A stretch of 64,000 nt of DNA, taken from Proteles cristata cristata (lineage: Eukaryota; Chordata; Mammalia; Carnivora; Hyaenidae). This document shows positions 1 to 12,770 of the stretch, in pieces. Made by a program: the position numbers and the translations under genes. How positions within the stretch are numbered: the stretch's first letter is position 1; every line of letters begins with the position of its first letter. The DNA lies in NCBI GenBank assembly GCA_017311185.1, contig JAESUZ010003490.1:2170001-2234000 (forward strand), read 5' to 3'. The notes below the pieces were generated by a model that saw nothing but the letters and a program-made list of their open reading frames with translations, was not told the origin of the DNA and searched no databases.

Positions 1-529
1 TTAGTTGAAGCAGCTTCACGGAGTTGATGCTGCATCCAGCTAGACCGCAGAAGCAGGGGAGGGGGAGACCTGCGGGCAGGTGTCTCCTCCTTGCCGTTCT
101 CCAGGCTCCCTGGGTTTGGTGAAAATTGGCTGTAGTCACAAGACCCCTCTGTGGTCTTCTAAAGAACCCGTTTACTTTCCTGGGGAAAGTAGCAGTTTAT
201 GATGCGCGAATAGACATGAAAACCCCCCTTTCGGCCGCCTGCCTGTTGCGGGGACACTCGGGCAAGCCCCCAAAGACATCCACACGGACTAGAGAAATTG
301 GGGTCTATGTGAAGATGTGACATCAGCAGAGAGGGTTCGCAGTAGAGAGGCCTTTGGGGTTTTCTCCTCATTGGGAGAAACGGCCCAGAGGACCCCCAGA
401 CCCAGAGCTGTGTGCAGCTCGGTTCTGGAAGGATGAGCTCTGGCTCCACCCCCTTCAGCGTGGAAACTAAGAGCAGAGCCATACATAGTAGAGGCTCGTG
501 TAAGTTAATTTTTTTTTGGCCCAGCCCCA

Positions 530-650
530 GATAGCTTGATTAAATGACCTGTGAAGTGCTGAGATATCTTGATAATGTACGTTTTACATTTGATTATATA
601 ATCAATTAGGTTGCTCCTAATAAAATTTAAAAGGAGCTAGAAAGTGGTGA
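530..650. other. AT-rich island with 14-bp palindrome, candidate non-coding element
   Basis: An unbroken AT-rich stretch within GC-rich intron contains the perfect palindrome TGATTATATAATCA (591-604) next to a CAATTAGG homeodomain-like site. Conservation cannot be tested here. Confidence 0.3.
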
Positions 651-1289
651 GAGAACTGTACCATATATCAAAAGAAGGTCTCCAAAGCAGCATAAGGGGG
701 CCCCTGTCCTCTGCGAGCCAGATGTCCGTGTCTGGGGCGCCCCCCGGGACCGCCACCATCTTCACCTGCACAAAAGTCCCCGACCTCCACTGCGCCCGTG
801 CTTTCAGAGGGCAGGCGTGCATGGAAGGCATATGGTATTGCTTTCCAAGAGGAAAGTGTTCTCATTCATTCGGTAATTGAGGGCGTGAAGATTTGGAAGC
901 TCAGGGCGGAAGTGTGAAAATAACTCGGCAGAACTGGGCTTGCCGATCAGGTGGGGGCCGCCAGTCGGTTTACGAAAGCAATGAAAGGAGAAGCGTTCAG
1001 AGGCTCACCAAGGGCGTCGTGCAGCCAATTAGGAGAGTCGCCGCAGCTCTCTGCCTGGCAGCAGCCGTGCCTCGCTGAGGAGGTGGCGGGTCTAATAGAA
1101 GGGGCATGCTCAAACCCATCCTTCGGGTGTTCTCCATCCTTCCCGGGGATCCTTCCTGCCCACACCCTGGGGGCCACCGTCCCTCTGGGGACACTGAGCC
1201 GGAGCAGGGAGCTGGGGGAGGTCGGGGGCTCAGATGCCGGAAGGGTCTGTTCCCAAACGACCCCGTTGTGTCCCGCCGACAAGCTGCCG

Positions 1290-1690
1290 CAGCATTTTTG
1301 TTTCCATTTAAAACATCGCTATCAACCAGTTGGAATATAGGCCCGGAGGATCACAGGGAGTAATCTAATTAGTATGAAGTCAATTCAGTCGCTCCTTTTG
1401 TATCTCGTGATTAAATAAGTGGGGAAAATGGCTTGAAAATTAGGTGCTAGAACGACCCAATTACATTTCTGTAGCTTTTTGTATTCAATTTCATAAACAA
1501 TTTTGCTCTTCGCTGGTTAATCAGTGAATGCCTTTTTCCAGTTTGAAAAGCACTTTTGAAATTATAATGCAATTAAATTGTGTGTGGATGTTCTGGCATA
1601 GCGAGTGTGAAAGCCGGGGGTTGGCAGGCTGCCGCGGCGTACCTTGACTGTAATGAGTCCCCAGGCTGGCAGCTTGCGAGTGTCATTCAT
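1290..1690. other. AT-rich island, candidate conserved non-coding element
   Basis: The segment lacks repeats and has homeodomain-like sites (TAATTAG at 1366-1372) and T-rich blocks, unlike its GC-rich surroundings. This composition is typical of conserved non-coding elements in long developmental-gene introns. It is inferred from texture only. Confidence 0.35.
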
Positions 1691-1972
1691 AATATTGTCC
1701 ATGCTGGGTTACTGTAAAGTGCAGCTGCCTTAACTGGCAGTTAACCAGCGACCGCCAGTCCCCTCTCTGGAGCGGGACGAGCATGCCTCCTGCGACAGGG
1801 CCCGGCCACGGAGATGGCAGAATGACGGGGCCTGGGAGAGTCAGGCGCCTTCCTGATGGAGACCAGTGCCTAGGGGACGATCTGCTTACTTGTGCCCAAG
1901 ACAGGGTGGGATGAATTTGTCCCTCTTTGTTTTGTGTGGCCCTGGCCATCTCTGTCCGCAGTTAGCCTTCGG

Positions 1973-2014
1973 CGGGGGGGGAGGGGGGCCAGGGGGGGCG
2001 GGGGGGAAGGGCAG
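1973..2014 (+). other. G-quadruplex-prone run
   Basis: Five or more G runs of 3 to 8 bases with loops of 1 to 4 bases occur in a 42-base window, meeting the usual G4 pattern. Similar smaller tracts lie at 3919-3944 and 37190-37213, and a C-rich one at 55926-55943. Confidence 0.7.
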
Positions 2015-4139
2015 GAGATACAAGTCTTGGACACCCTGCTTTGTGCCTAGCATTACAACATGTACCTTATGGAATCCGACAAGAGTCCCAAGAGAGGAGG
2101 GCCGCCCCAGCTTCCTAGACGAAGATGCTGCAGCCTGATGAGAGTCTACAGCTTCCCGTGAGCAGAAGCTCTCCTGGTTAGGGCCTGCGTTTATCTAACC
2201 CCAAAGCCTGTGCTCTCTCAGCATTCCTGTGCCTGAAAGACAAACTGAAACAAAGGCAGGGAACCCAGTATGGGCGCTGGGCGCGGGAGTGCCCTGTGGG
2301 GTCCCCGCTCTCCCGTGCTGGGAGGCTGCCTGGAGTTCACAGAGGGACAGGTGCGGTGTGGGAGGAGAGTGCTCTAGATCCCCGCCCCCCGCCCCAGGTC
2401 CTTATCTAATCACTTTCCTACTCCTCAGGAGTTTTGAGCGTGTCAGAGCAGGCTGTAGCACCTGATGGTGGCCCAGTGTTGGGATAACTGTGTGTCCCCC
2501 CCAGCAGGGACCTTCCCCAAATCCTGCCCCATCCGTAGGGAAGATCCCCTTACCTTTAGTGACTTGGGAGAGGAAGTAAGTAGGAAGCGCGTTCCCAGGG
2601 ACCTCACAGCAGGTGGTGCTTAAACCATTCTAATTCTAGAACTTTCTAAGAGGCTTTTAATGGCTCACCTCTTAACAGTTAACACCTAGCTCCAGGCTCT
2701 AATCTCTCTTCCTGTCAATTCTATGCCGTGGAAGAGGCCTAGGAACTAACCCTGGGTTACTGGAAACCAGTGATGTTAAGCTCCTGGACGGTCTTTTTCA
2801 GCCTATTCCTTTCATGGGAAACTTGACATAGACATTGAACTGAGGGGCAGTGCCTGTGAGTGGGATGCCTTCTGAAAGGGGAGGCGGAGCAGAGAGAGGT
2901 TGGGAGCTAGAAAGGAGCCCAGCAGGGGGGCCTGGCTGTTCCTGGAGGCAGAAGGGGGCAGGGGGCGATATTTTCTGAGCCCTCTAGGACTTGGGAAGAC
3001 CAGTTCACGTTGCAGCCGCTTTTTGGCCACGTGCCTGGGCGATCTTGGGTCAGGTGCAACATGTGTTTTGCAGAACGGCTTGGCAAAGCCAGGATGGGAG
3101 GTGAATGGGGTGGGGCGGTGGATTAGAGAGAGGAGGTAAGATAGGGCTCCTGAGACCAAGCTTCGGTTTCGCCGGGAAGCATGTTAGTAACTGCTAGCAT
3201 GTGCTTCTAATCATCTCCTTGCCAGATGTTCCCGGAGTGGGGAATGGAGGGTGCCTTGCCTGAGAGCTCCCTGATGGGGAACAAGTAGCTTGGAATTGGA
3301 AATGGGCTCCAGTTTGCTTGCCAGGTGTTTCTCCTCTGTAGAACATCTGGAGGGGGGATGGGAGAGGCCTCTCTGCCCTGGCCTGGAGTCTTGGGGTCAA
3401 CTGTGTTTCTGGTGGATCCTCTGATGGACATTCTGGCTATAAAGAGCCATGAGAATGCTCTGGGATGTCCCCTCCTTGCGCAGGACCTGATTCGCCTCAA
3501 GGTTCACACTTCTAGGACCGAGCCTGAGACTGCGGAACGAGGCATCTTGTGTGCCTGGGCCAGGAGGCTGCCTGTCTCTGGAGAGACACAGGATTTCCAA
3601 GTGGCTTGGAAGAAGAAGCAAGAGAAATGGGTGTAGGAAGATGGAGAAGGATCAGCTCCTGACCAAATTTCCAGGCCAAAATGAGAAGATTCAAAATGCC
3701 TCTTGCGGGGGGGGAGGGGGGTGTGTGGAACTGAGGTGATCCTCCTGGCAGAGACATTTTACCCAGAGGGCAAAGAATTCTGGGGTGTGGTACGGGATCC
3801 CAAGATAGGGCAGTGCAGGAGGCAGGCCCCCACTCCTCAAGTGGATGCGCCAGCATCCAGGCTGCCCGGCCTCTCTGGGAAGTGGGAGTGACATGGGCCT
3901 GCCTTGCAAGAAGAAGTCGGGGCTGGGGGGTGGGGGTGGGGGGGCCTTCAGGCACAACCCAACCTACTTCCTTCACATTCTCAGGAGAGCACTTGTAAAA
4001 ACAAACTGAAAGGAAATTATGGGACATTCATGTGATGGATTATTATGTGCCCATTAAAGCGGTGCTTACAGGGAATTTTTAAATGACATAATATTGTACC
4101 AAAAGCTATAAAATACATACATGTGGTGAATCACAGTAG

Positions 4140-4285
4140 AATGCGAGTCAGCTGGGAGATCGGAGAACATTCTGCTTCCCAGGCTCCACCTCAGACGAAG
4201 CCCATCAGAGTCGTTTTTTAAAATGTCCCGGAGTGGTGGGGACCCGCTGCCTTGGCTGAGAATTGCTCTGGTAGAGCAGTGTTTG
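4140..4285 (+). mobile_element. Possible MER5-like remnant
   Basis: CCAGGCTCCACCTCAGACG and the later GAGAATTGCTCTGG resemble a decayed MER5 element just before the SINE at 4565. Similarity is weak. Confidence 0.3.
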
Positions 4286-4564
4286 GGGCAAGGAGGAAGG
4301 CCCTCCACACTGTCACCAGTGGGTGCCCTGGTGGAGGACAGAGTGGGTTCTGGGTATGTGCCCCTTAACCATCACTGCATTGGCCAAGGTCTTACAGGCA
4401 ACGTGCGAGCCATGAAGAGAGGAAGGCCCATGCCCGCCAGTGAGATGAATAGTGCTAGATACCCACCCCTCTCTGTGACCCCCTTCCCTGCCCTCTCTGT
4501 CCCTGGGCATCTGGGCATTTATTTGCTGTCTGTGATGAGGCCATAACGCCTATGCAGAATGGGG

Positions 4565-4756
4565 TTGTTTTTAGTTTATGTGTTAATTTTGACAGAGAGG
4601 AAGACAGCAAGCAAGCACAAGGGGGAGGAGCAGAGAGAGAGGGAGAGACCAAGAATCCCAAACAGGCTCCCCAACACGGGGCTCAGTCTTACTGTGAAAT
4701 CATGACCTGAGCTGAGATCGAGAGTCGGACACTTAACTGAGCCACCCAGGTGCCCC
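4565..4756 (-). mobile_element. CAN-SINE, antisense, diverged
   Basis: The + strand shows a T-rich start, a GA-rich linker, ATCATGACCTGAGC and GAGCCACCCAGGTGCCCC, the reverse of a carnivore tRNA-Lys SINE. The segment with GAGCTGTCAGCACAGAGCC is missing and the copy is diverged, which suggests an older insertion. Confidence 0.9.
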
Positions 4757-5709
4757 ACCCCCGTTCAGAATGTTTAAGCAAACCTCTTTAAGGCAAGGGG
4801 GAAAACCTAGCATGACCCCATTGCCTTTGCTCATAGCATGAGCAAAGCGTGATCCCACGTGCCCAGGTCACCACAGTTGGGCAGCTTGGGGTGCAAGCTC
4901 TGCGGAAGATGAGGGTTCCTGCAACCTAGTGCGGTGGGCAGGTGGGTGACACTTGCTTGGCTCAGCTCCCCGGGGCTTCTGGGAGAAGGACCAGCATGGG
5001 ACAGGCCGTCAGGGCCGCAAGCACAGCCTCTCTGCTGCACATCAGGGTGACGCACGAGCTGCAGGCTATGTTCGGCGGCTATGCCTTTCACCTGCTGTGG
5101 CCAGTGGCTGTGTCTGCTGTCGCGCTGGCGAAGACCAGGGCAGGAGTGTGCAATCAGCCGTAACTGGCTGCCTCATTGACGTATCGGGTCTGGCTCAGAG
5201 CTTTAGAGCAGGACCGAGTGGTGAGCAGTGTTTCATTTCTGGAGCGGTGGCGGTTCTAACTAGGAATCGAGCTTTTGCCCAGGCCTGACATCGTTTTATC
5301 ATTTAGCTCCAAGGAACCCACGGCGGGGAGTGCGCCACTAACCTTTTACTGCCTGTCACCGTGGAGGGGGAGGGGCAGGCCACCCCTAGCAACAGGAGAA
5401 TCAATCCAGCACTAGCTTTTGTGGCTTGTTAAATCTTCCCCTTCGAATTACAGGCCCCAGGGCCCGGGAGAGAAGAGGACACAGGGAGGGGAAGAGAGTG
5501 CTCCCGCCCAGAGGGGGTGGGGCCCAGCCACCCAGGACCCGGCAGCCTGCCTCTGCAGCGGCCTTGTCCTGGAGGCCAGTTTGACCCACCTGGTGGTGTT
5601 TCATCTTAGGTGCCTCTGGCGAGGTGGCCAGAGGCCAGACCAAGAACACCTCCTCTTCTCCTTGTCATTTGATTTCATGGTGTGTCCGAGATCAAGGGTC
5701 ATCCCCAGT

Positions 5710-5815
5710 TGATGCTTCGGTTTCCTCTTGGGTTCAAATGCAGACAATAAGCCCTTTTGAGATACCTCATTGGATGATTGTGAGGATACATTGACATAAC
5801 TGATGAGAATGGTTT
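5710..5815 (+). repeat. MIR fragment
   Basis: CGGTTTCCTCTTGGGTTCAA followed by GATTGTGAGGATACATTGAC matches the conserved core and 3' part of MIR in the sense direction. Confidence 0.6.
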
Positions 5816-7404
5816 TAAAAAGACAGCAGCAAAAGAACAGTAATTATAACCATGACGCTCCAAGAGCTGATTCAGACACTTGTCAGTTCTTTTTCTTTCT
5901 GGTTCCGGCTGGGGGAATGAGCAACTCACGCTAAATGGGAGAGTCAGCACCTTCTACAGCTCACCGTGTGGCCGTAGCGCCCCCCCACCCCGAAATCAGG
6001 AGAGGCTCCCAAGCCCTCTCGCTGCAAGCACCCGTTTTCCTCTGTATCATCACAGCCTGTCCACAATGGCTCTTCTTTTCCAGATCCCCAAAGAAGGGCG
6101 CTCCATTAAGTAGGGCAACTAGTCAGTCCTCTCTGCTGGCTGGGTGTGGGGGCAGGGGACGGGAACGCCCATCGCCCTTCCAAAGAGTAAATCTGTGGGT
6201 CCTGACTGGTTAAGAGCAGGCAACGCCAACAGGCATGCAGCAGAAGCGAGCCCTGGGGCCTCCGCTGGCCGGGCCATGGTAAAGGACTTGGCGTCACTGA
6301 GGAGGGATGTCACAGCTTCAAGGAAGGACTCAGAGGTTTGATCAGCAAAGCTATTCGGGTCCCAGCGAGCCTAACTGTGAGAATTATTTTGGGCTTCACC
6401 CTGTTCTGGAAATGTTGAGTTTGCTAAGCAAGATGGTATTTGGCACCAGCAGCCTGGAAAAGCGTGAGGACGTGCCATCGAAGCCGCCGCCAGGATTAGA
6501 GGAATTTCCAGAGCTCCGGAGCCCAAGGCAGGCTACCGGCAGGTTTCGTGAGGCACGGCCTCAGAACTCTAGCTTCGAAGGAGCTGCCGTTAAAAGACCA
6601 ACCTGCTTCTCTTTTTCCTGACAAAAATCTACTGAATATGAGTTATTCTGTGCTCGCAAGTCCCTGTCCCCTTGAGCCACGCGGGTGCTGAACCAACACT
6701 GAGTCAAAGTTGTCTGGCGCTCCAGACGGAACACAGTGCCTTCCACTTGAGGAGCCCTCCTTCCCCCAGAGCCAGCACCTCCTCCATGGAGCCCTCCATC
6801 CTCTGCAAGTCAGCGTGGCGCCACATTTGGGTAGCACCTGCTTCCCCGCCACCCTGATTTAGAGGCATCTGGATTTAGGTTTCTGTTGTAAACTCTATTT
6901 TTAACAGAGCTGAGCAGAGACCTGGCTGGGGTGGCTGTTATTTTTGAGCATTAGGTGATCAGCACAGTGGTCCCAGGAGGCAGAATTAGTGGCGTCGCCA
7001 TACAGATGTGGGCACACCAGCAGCTTGGCACAGTGCCCTGGGGCAGAGCAGGGCAGGTGCTCCCCCTGCGGGGTGCCCCCAATGCACCCAAACTCCTGGC
7101 CCACCGGTGTGCTGGCTTCTGCTGCGTTCCCCATGATGCTCATCAGGGTCTGCCTCTATCGTCCAGAATCAGTTACTGGTTATTGTAAGAATACTGGCCA
7201 GTGTTTATCGTTCACAAATGCACTGATTCCTATAATAACCTTAAGAAGCAGTAATGAGTAATGGTATTATAATAAAGGTATGTAACAATAGTAATAATAA
7301 CCGGAGACTTCTGCTTATTGATCCCTGGGTATGTGTCATGCTTTGTGCAAAATACTCTGTGTTCTCTAATTAATAAGACAAGTAGGGAGAATGTTCCTGG
7401 GATT

Positions 7405-7500
7405 TTTTTTTTCAGATTTATTCATTCACTTGATAAATCTTTATCGAGTCCGAGTTCTAAGCACAGGAAATTTGGTGCTGAACAACGCAGACTGAGAGCA
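7405..7500 (+). repeat. L2 fragment
   Basis: TTCATTCACTTGATAAATCT, TTATCGAGTCCGAGTTCTAA and GGTGCTGAACAACGCAGAC follow the L2 order (tail, size and carrier-like phrase). Confidence 0.65.
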
Positions 7501-7779
7501 ATCTCAGGCCTCGATGAAAAAGCTGGGCCTGTAGGTCATGTGAGTTGCTCAGGGAGACGCAGGCCATGGGTGGGGCTGGAGCTCTGTCCCCTGTCACTGT
7601 GGACTCCCTGGGCACCCCAGGCCACTGTTCGTACCAGCAGGGATAACTGATGCAGCATTTGGCCTCCACGGTATGGCGGCTTATCTAAAGCTGCGTCAGT
7701 GCTGGACCTTCTGTTTATTCTGGGTGCCCTTCCAGGGGTGGATGGAGAGGAAAGCCCAGACCTAGGAGACAAATGGACC

Positions 7780-7960
7780 TGGGCTTGCAGCCCAGCTCAG
7801 CTGCTCCTGGAGAAGCCATAGCAGGTGACTTCAGGGAGCACCAGATTCTCCTTGGTCAAATTGGGATAACATTACCTGCCTTGAGGGCAGGTTGGAAGGA
7901 TGAGAGAGAATATGTTTAAAAGCATTGAGGAACACTTACGTGCTGAATATACAGTGATGG
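7780..7960 (+). repeat. MIR
   Basis: CTTGCAGCCCAGCTCAGCTG, AAATTGGGATAACATTACCT and GGATGAGAGAGAATATG follow the MIR order in sense direction. Confidence 0.65.
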
Positions 7961-9359
7961 TCACAATGATAATGAGGACCACCCAAGGAATGCAGCTCAT
8001 TCCAGAGAAGTGCAGAGGTAACTCTACCCCTGCCTCAGTGGGCCAGGATCTTTCGGTCCCGGGTTGGGAAGTGTGGCTGCAGCCCCTCTCTCATATCCTT
8101 CACCCCTGCCCAGCAGTGCCACTGGGCCTCGGGGAGAGTGGTGGCCGAGGCATTACTTAACCACCGGCCTCTCTCTAGCCTTTGCTGAGGCCTCTGCCAC
8201 GACCAGCCTCGTTCCCCATCATGATTCGGTGATGCTACTTATAAGCCAATGAAACAACGTAAGCGAGTCCACTATACCTTCTGGCAGGCAGGGGACCAGG
8301 ATGGCAGAACCAGAAAGCAAGGCCCTCGTGAGTCCGCAGCACAGTAGTTGGGTAGGTCCGTCATCCTTCAGAGGGATGGGAGCGGGGAAGGGGGTCTGGC
8401 TCTGGGCTGGGGCAGGGCAGAGAGGCTGGCCTGTGGAACAGTCCTCAGATCGCAGGTGGAGAACGCTGCTCCAGGTCCTCCTCCACTTTGGAGCCACGGT
8501 GGCCAGCCGCAGCCTCTCCTGGAAGGTTGCCCTCGTGGGAGGAAAGGCTGGATGTTCTAGGCGCCGCAGTAACAGAGGACACTGGGTGGGCTGAGAGGCG
8601 CTCTCTGAGCATGGGGTCTGCTTTAGCTCCTGCCTTCTGCCTTCTACCAAGCACAGCGGAACTTCTGGTTGACCTGTCTCAGGGGTAGCAGGGCCGACCG
8701 CCCTCCTGGCCTTCAAAGAGACAGAAATGCTGCGTTGAAAAAAAAAACAAAGTTCCAGGAGGAGTAGGTTCCTGCCCTGGCTGCGTGCGGGCCGATGCCG
8801 TCCCCTCCGTGGCAGCTCATTCACGGCAGACAGTGACTACAGGGTCTGTTCCAGGATTTGGTCTGGCCTGTGACCTCTGTGGCACCGCTGACCCCAGGTG
8901 CTTAAACATCCGCTGCTGGCAGAAGTGGCAGAGCTGACTTTGAGTTGGCTCTGCATGGTGGTTCATCGGGAGCAGCACGGGCTGGGCCTCTCCAGCCTCA
9001 CCTTCTGGTCACTGCGCAGTTCTTCCCTGCCGCCTGCAGAAGGGCGAGCTTTCACCTGCGCCTTCGCAATGGCGCTTCTCAGAGGGAGGTGGCTTTGTCT
9101 GGTAGGGGCCTGGGGATCCTGGAATTGACCTGCACCTCCAGCCTTCAGCTAAGCAGGCTGTGTGCTCAGGGACTAGGCTCTGGGTGAAAATTGGAAGAGG
9201 AGGCTCTGGTGGCTGGAGGGAGGGACCTGAGAGTCCTTACCCTAAAATTTCATCTGGTACTGACTGCATCTGGACATAACAGATTCCATCTTTGGGGGAA
9301 AAAAATCATGTGTACGGACAGGCTATCAGCTGGAGAGCCCTCCTCCAAAGCCATGTCCC

Positions 9360-9600
9360 AGGTAATTTGCTAAACACACGCTCTGCGCCAGCCACTCTTC
9401 AAGGGGATAGTGATGTAGGGGTGAGTAAGACCAGTATCCATGGAACTCCAGCCCGAATAACTGCATTCTTTGCACGAGACGAGTGGTGAGCCTTCCCAAC
9501 CTTGAAGGCAAAGGCTGGGCTTACTCTCCACAGTATCCTAAAGGCCCAGCTACGATTCCTCCGTATAGTAGGTATCTGGTTAATGGTCTTGGAAGAATAA
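9360..9600 (+). repeat. L2-like fragments
   Basis: CTCTGCGCCAGCCACTCTTC and GGGGTGAGTAAGACCAG resemble L2. Further on, ATAGTAGGTATCTGGTTAATG resembles the L2/MIR3 3' end. Confidence 0.45.
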
Positions 9601-10889
9601 GCGCTTCTGTATTTCCTAAGACTCTAAAATGTGTATTACTTTTATAATCAGAAGGTGATAAGGTTTAGAGCCCAAAGAAAGGAAAGCAAATTGGAGGTGG
9701 GAGAAGGGGATTTTGATAAGGGTTTATAGGAAGCCCTGGGTTTTAACGGACCACGTAAGGTTGTTTGGTTTTGTTTTGTTGAGCCAGTGGGATGATGAAC
9801 CACCAAGGAAGCCACGAGAAACTGCGAAAAGACAAGTGCAGGGCGGGGTCTCGTGCTTTCCAGTGTTCTCCGCAGGGAGAACTGTGTTCCGTTCACTTCC
9901 CCCTCCCCCTTGGAGGAGGGATGTGGACAAGTAGACCATGGCTGAGGGCTCTGATGGGGACTGTCACGGTGTTGTGGGGGACATTTCGGAGGAGCCAGAG
10001 GAGACCAGCGAAGGAAGGGGGGAGGCTGTGCTGGATCCGCAGGCCTGGAAGTGGGACGGGCCGGCTCCCCGTTTATGCACAGCTAGGCCTGGCATTCCCA
10101 GGAGAAAGATTGACCCTTAGGATGAAGAACTTAGCAGCCCCTTAAACAAGCCAGCTTTATGAAGTGGTGATGGGCGATGCCCTCTCCCCACCAGTGTTCA
10201 GACAGAGAAGAGAATTAATTGGGGGCGTGATGGGCCCAGAAACCAGCGCGTTCAGTACTTAGCGGATCACACGTGGATGTTGCTCGGTTATGAAATGGTC
10301 CAGAACCTCTCCCCACCGGACCCACAGAGGTCAGCCGATAAGAGATCAGGAAACTAGGTCTTTAAGCTCTGGTCTCTCTAGTATGTATTGGCTTAGTGAC
10401 TAGTTAACTCTCACACTCAATAGGTAGTAACCTTGCTAGATGAGCAAGGGAAAAGGGACGAAACCAGAAACACCCCACGCTCTTTGAGATGCACTAAAGA
10501 TGATAAAGAAGTAAAGAGAAGGCCTTTCTTGGAGTCATGCTATAAGCCCAAAGGGAGGCAGGGTTTTATTTATGGAGAAGAGTTATAACTTAGGCTGTTC
10601 AGGAGCACAGCAATTACGAGGGGTAAGATGCCTCTTGATTCATTTGGCCTCTTTTGTAGGCGGCTAAGTAAGCGATTCTGCATCTCCCAACTCCCAGCTC
10701 CGGCCCCTTCCTTGGTCTGTAGTACTGCTTTTGCTTGCAGCAGGTCACTGGGTCCCCCAGAGACATCATGGCTGATAACCTCTCCTTTCCTGCCACCACC
10801 CCACCCCCCGCTCCCTGCAAAGCTTTGGACAAATAGCCAAGTGTTCCGCAGAGTAAAGGCCTGGCTTTCCTTCCTTCCTCCCCACTCCT

Positions 10890-11260
10890 CCCCTTGTTGA
10901 GAAATCCCATTATCCGGGAGAACGATTGTAAAACACCAATCTGTCTGCAGCCGAGCTGCGGGGCTGCTCTTCCTCCTCTTCTGCCACCTCGGTCCCCTTG
11001 TCTATCTGCAGGGGGAAGACGAATATCTATATATTCAGGCTTTAAGGATCTATAAATCTGAGTTGATTCTCTGCTGGTGACAGCCCAAACTCTTTGCCAC
11101 GATGGCTTGACGTGATCTAATGGGCTTACAGCGGTCTGAGTGCTTCTCCGGAGCAAATGAAAGCAAGCGCTTAGTTAGGGGAGGCGTGAAATGGCATTGT
11201 CTGTTCCGGGCACCGCCGTCAAGCCAGAAGATCATCTTCCAATTATCCACCCTCTGCCTT
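10890..11260. other. Repeat-free segment, candidate conserved element
   Basis: Mixed-composition unique sequence with GATTGTAAAACACCAATCTG and CAATTATCCACC has no transposon marks and looks constrained. Evidence is texture only. Confidence 0.25.
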
Positions 11261-11559
11261 AGCCACCCTAGGACCAGGGGACTCTCTGCCGAAGGAGCCG
11301 TGAAGGCGTGCCGGCCTATCTGCCTGAGAGCTGACAGAATGCAGGGTACAGGTCCTCCCTGGCTGTGCTCATTTCACCAGGAAGCTTGGGGCTAATTGGG
11401 AACAGAAGGGATGCCCAGGGGAGGAGGAGAGGAGATGAGAGGGAGGGGGAGGGTCTCACCAAGGTAGAGGAGTGACAAATATTTGCTTGTAGCAAAACAA
11501 GAGTGAAAACAAGAGAGATGGCTAATGAGAGCTTTGGGGCATTTTTGTGCCGGCAGTTC

Positions 11560-12110
11560 TCAGGGGCCAGCAGTGTGGGCTGCTGTGATTAGTTGCCTTG
11601 ATACTTGGCGTGAGACCAATCCCTCTTTTCAATATCAAGTTTCATAAGCACGGAACAATAACAAATCATTATGAACCCTCTGGGAATGATGGGTGGGTGG
11701 TGGTAGGGGTCCCCCCCCCGCCCCCCCGTCTCCAATAAATCCATCTTTTCAGCTCAGGTACATTTTTTCCCGTTGTAAATAAAGAATGGCAAGGGACGGA
11801 TTGTGTCTCGGCAGCTCGCTGTATTGTTAATCTGTTATTAGGCAAAAGTCTTAACACCAGGCTGGGTGTTCAGAGGCCTCATTGTGAGCTCGGGATGGAA
11901 TTATGCATCATGAATAAAAACCGCTGTCAACATGCATTGGTTTGAAAACATTAGAGCATATGGTATGTGATTATCTGTATTGTCAAGTGCAATAAAGTGA
12001 ATTTGGATATAATAAAGAATGTAATATTTTAGAAATTTGGTAATAAACTAAGGAAGGCATGACAGCTGAGGTTCTTTAAGGCCCCAGACACAAATAAATT
12101 GAAGTTCCCG
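11560..12110. other. AT-rich island, candidate conserved non-coding element
   Basis: The sequence contains several SOX-like ACAAT sites (GGAACAATAACAAATC), ATTATGCATCATGAATAA and repeated AATAAAG motifs, interrupted by a short G/C homopolymer run near 11710. No repeat or exon was recognised. Confidence 0.35.
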
Positions 12111-12629
12111 GTCTCTACAGCCCGGCAGCAGAATGGCCACAACATGGCTGTGGATGCTCCGTGATTTTGTAGTTGCGTCCGGCTCTGCTGTCTCTCAGTT
12201 GCCTTCTCTGGAGAAAACAGAGGTTCTGGCTCTTGGGTTTGATGGCAGGAAGTGGGACCCAGGCCTTGCCTTCTCTCCTGGCCGGCAGGGCGCTGGGAGG
12301 CTCCATCCCTGATGAAAGGTAGCGCTGCACCCGGTGTGTCGAGCCCAACTATCAGGAGGATCCTTTTCCCCTGGGAGAGTCAAAGCCAGTCTCCAGCTCT
12401 CTCTGCCTCCTTTTGGTCCGTGGGCAAGGTGATGCTCCAAGCGCAAGGGGTCCCGCACAGCTCCTTCTCAAAGTCAGCAGTCATTTTCAGGAGCCCACAT
12501 CCCACGGGGTCAAGTTACTAAGTCGATACAGCAAGTCAATATAAGAAAAGCATATCTGCAGAGGGACTCGAGTGCTCCAGCGTTTTGACAGGGATGAGGG
12601 GCTGTGCTAAGCTTCACGCATACTGTCCT

Positions 12630-12770
12630 GTTTAAACGCTCTCCCACCCTAAAATACTTGTATCCCCATTTTACGAGATGAGAAAACTGAGGCACGGAGA
12701 GAGACCTCACACAGCTGATTGTGGAATGAGGATTACAGCCCATGTCTGACCCACAGCCCAGACTCCACTT
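12630..12770 (-). repeat. MIR, antisense
   Basis: CCCCATTTTACGAGATGAGA, AAACTGAGGCACGGAGAGAG and CACACAGCTGATTG are the reverse of the MIR core and tRNA-related part. Confidence 0.75.

Noticed and set aside
8219..8824. 201-residue open frame on the minus strand, the longest in the window
   Set aside because: It lies in GC-rich intron, has no recognisable domain, low-complexity composition and no splice or promoter context. Frames of this size are expected by chance in such DNA.
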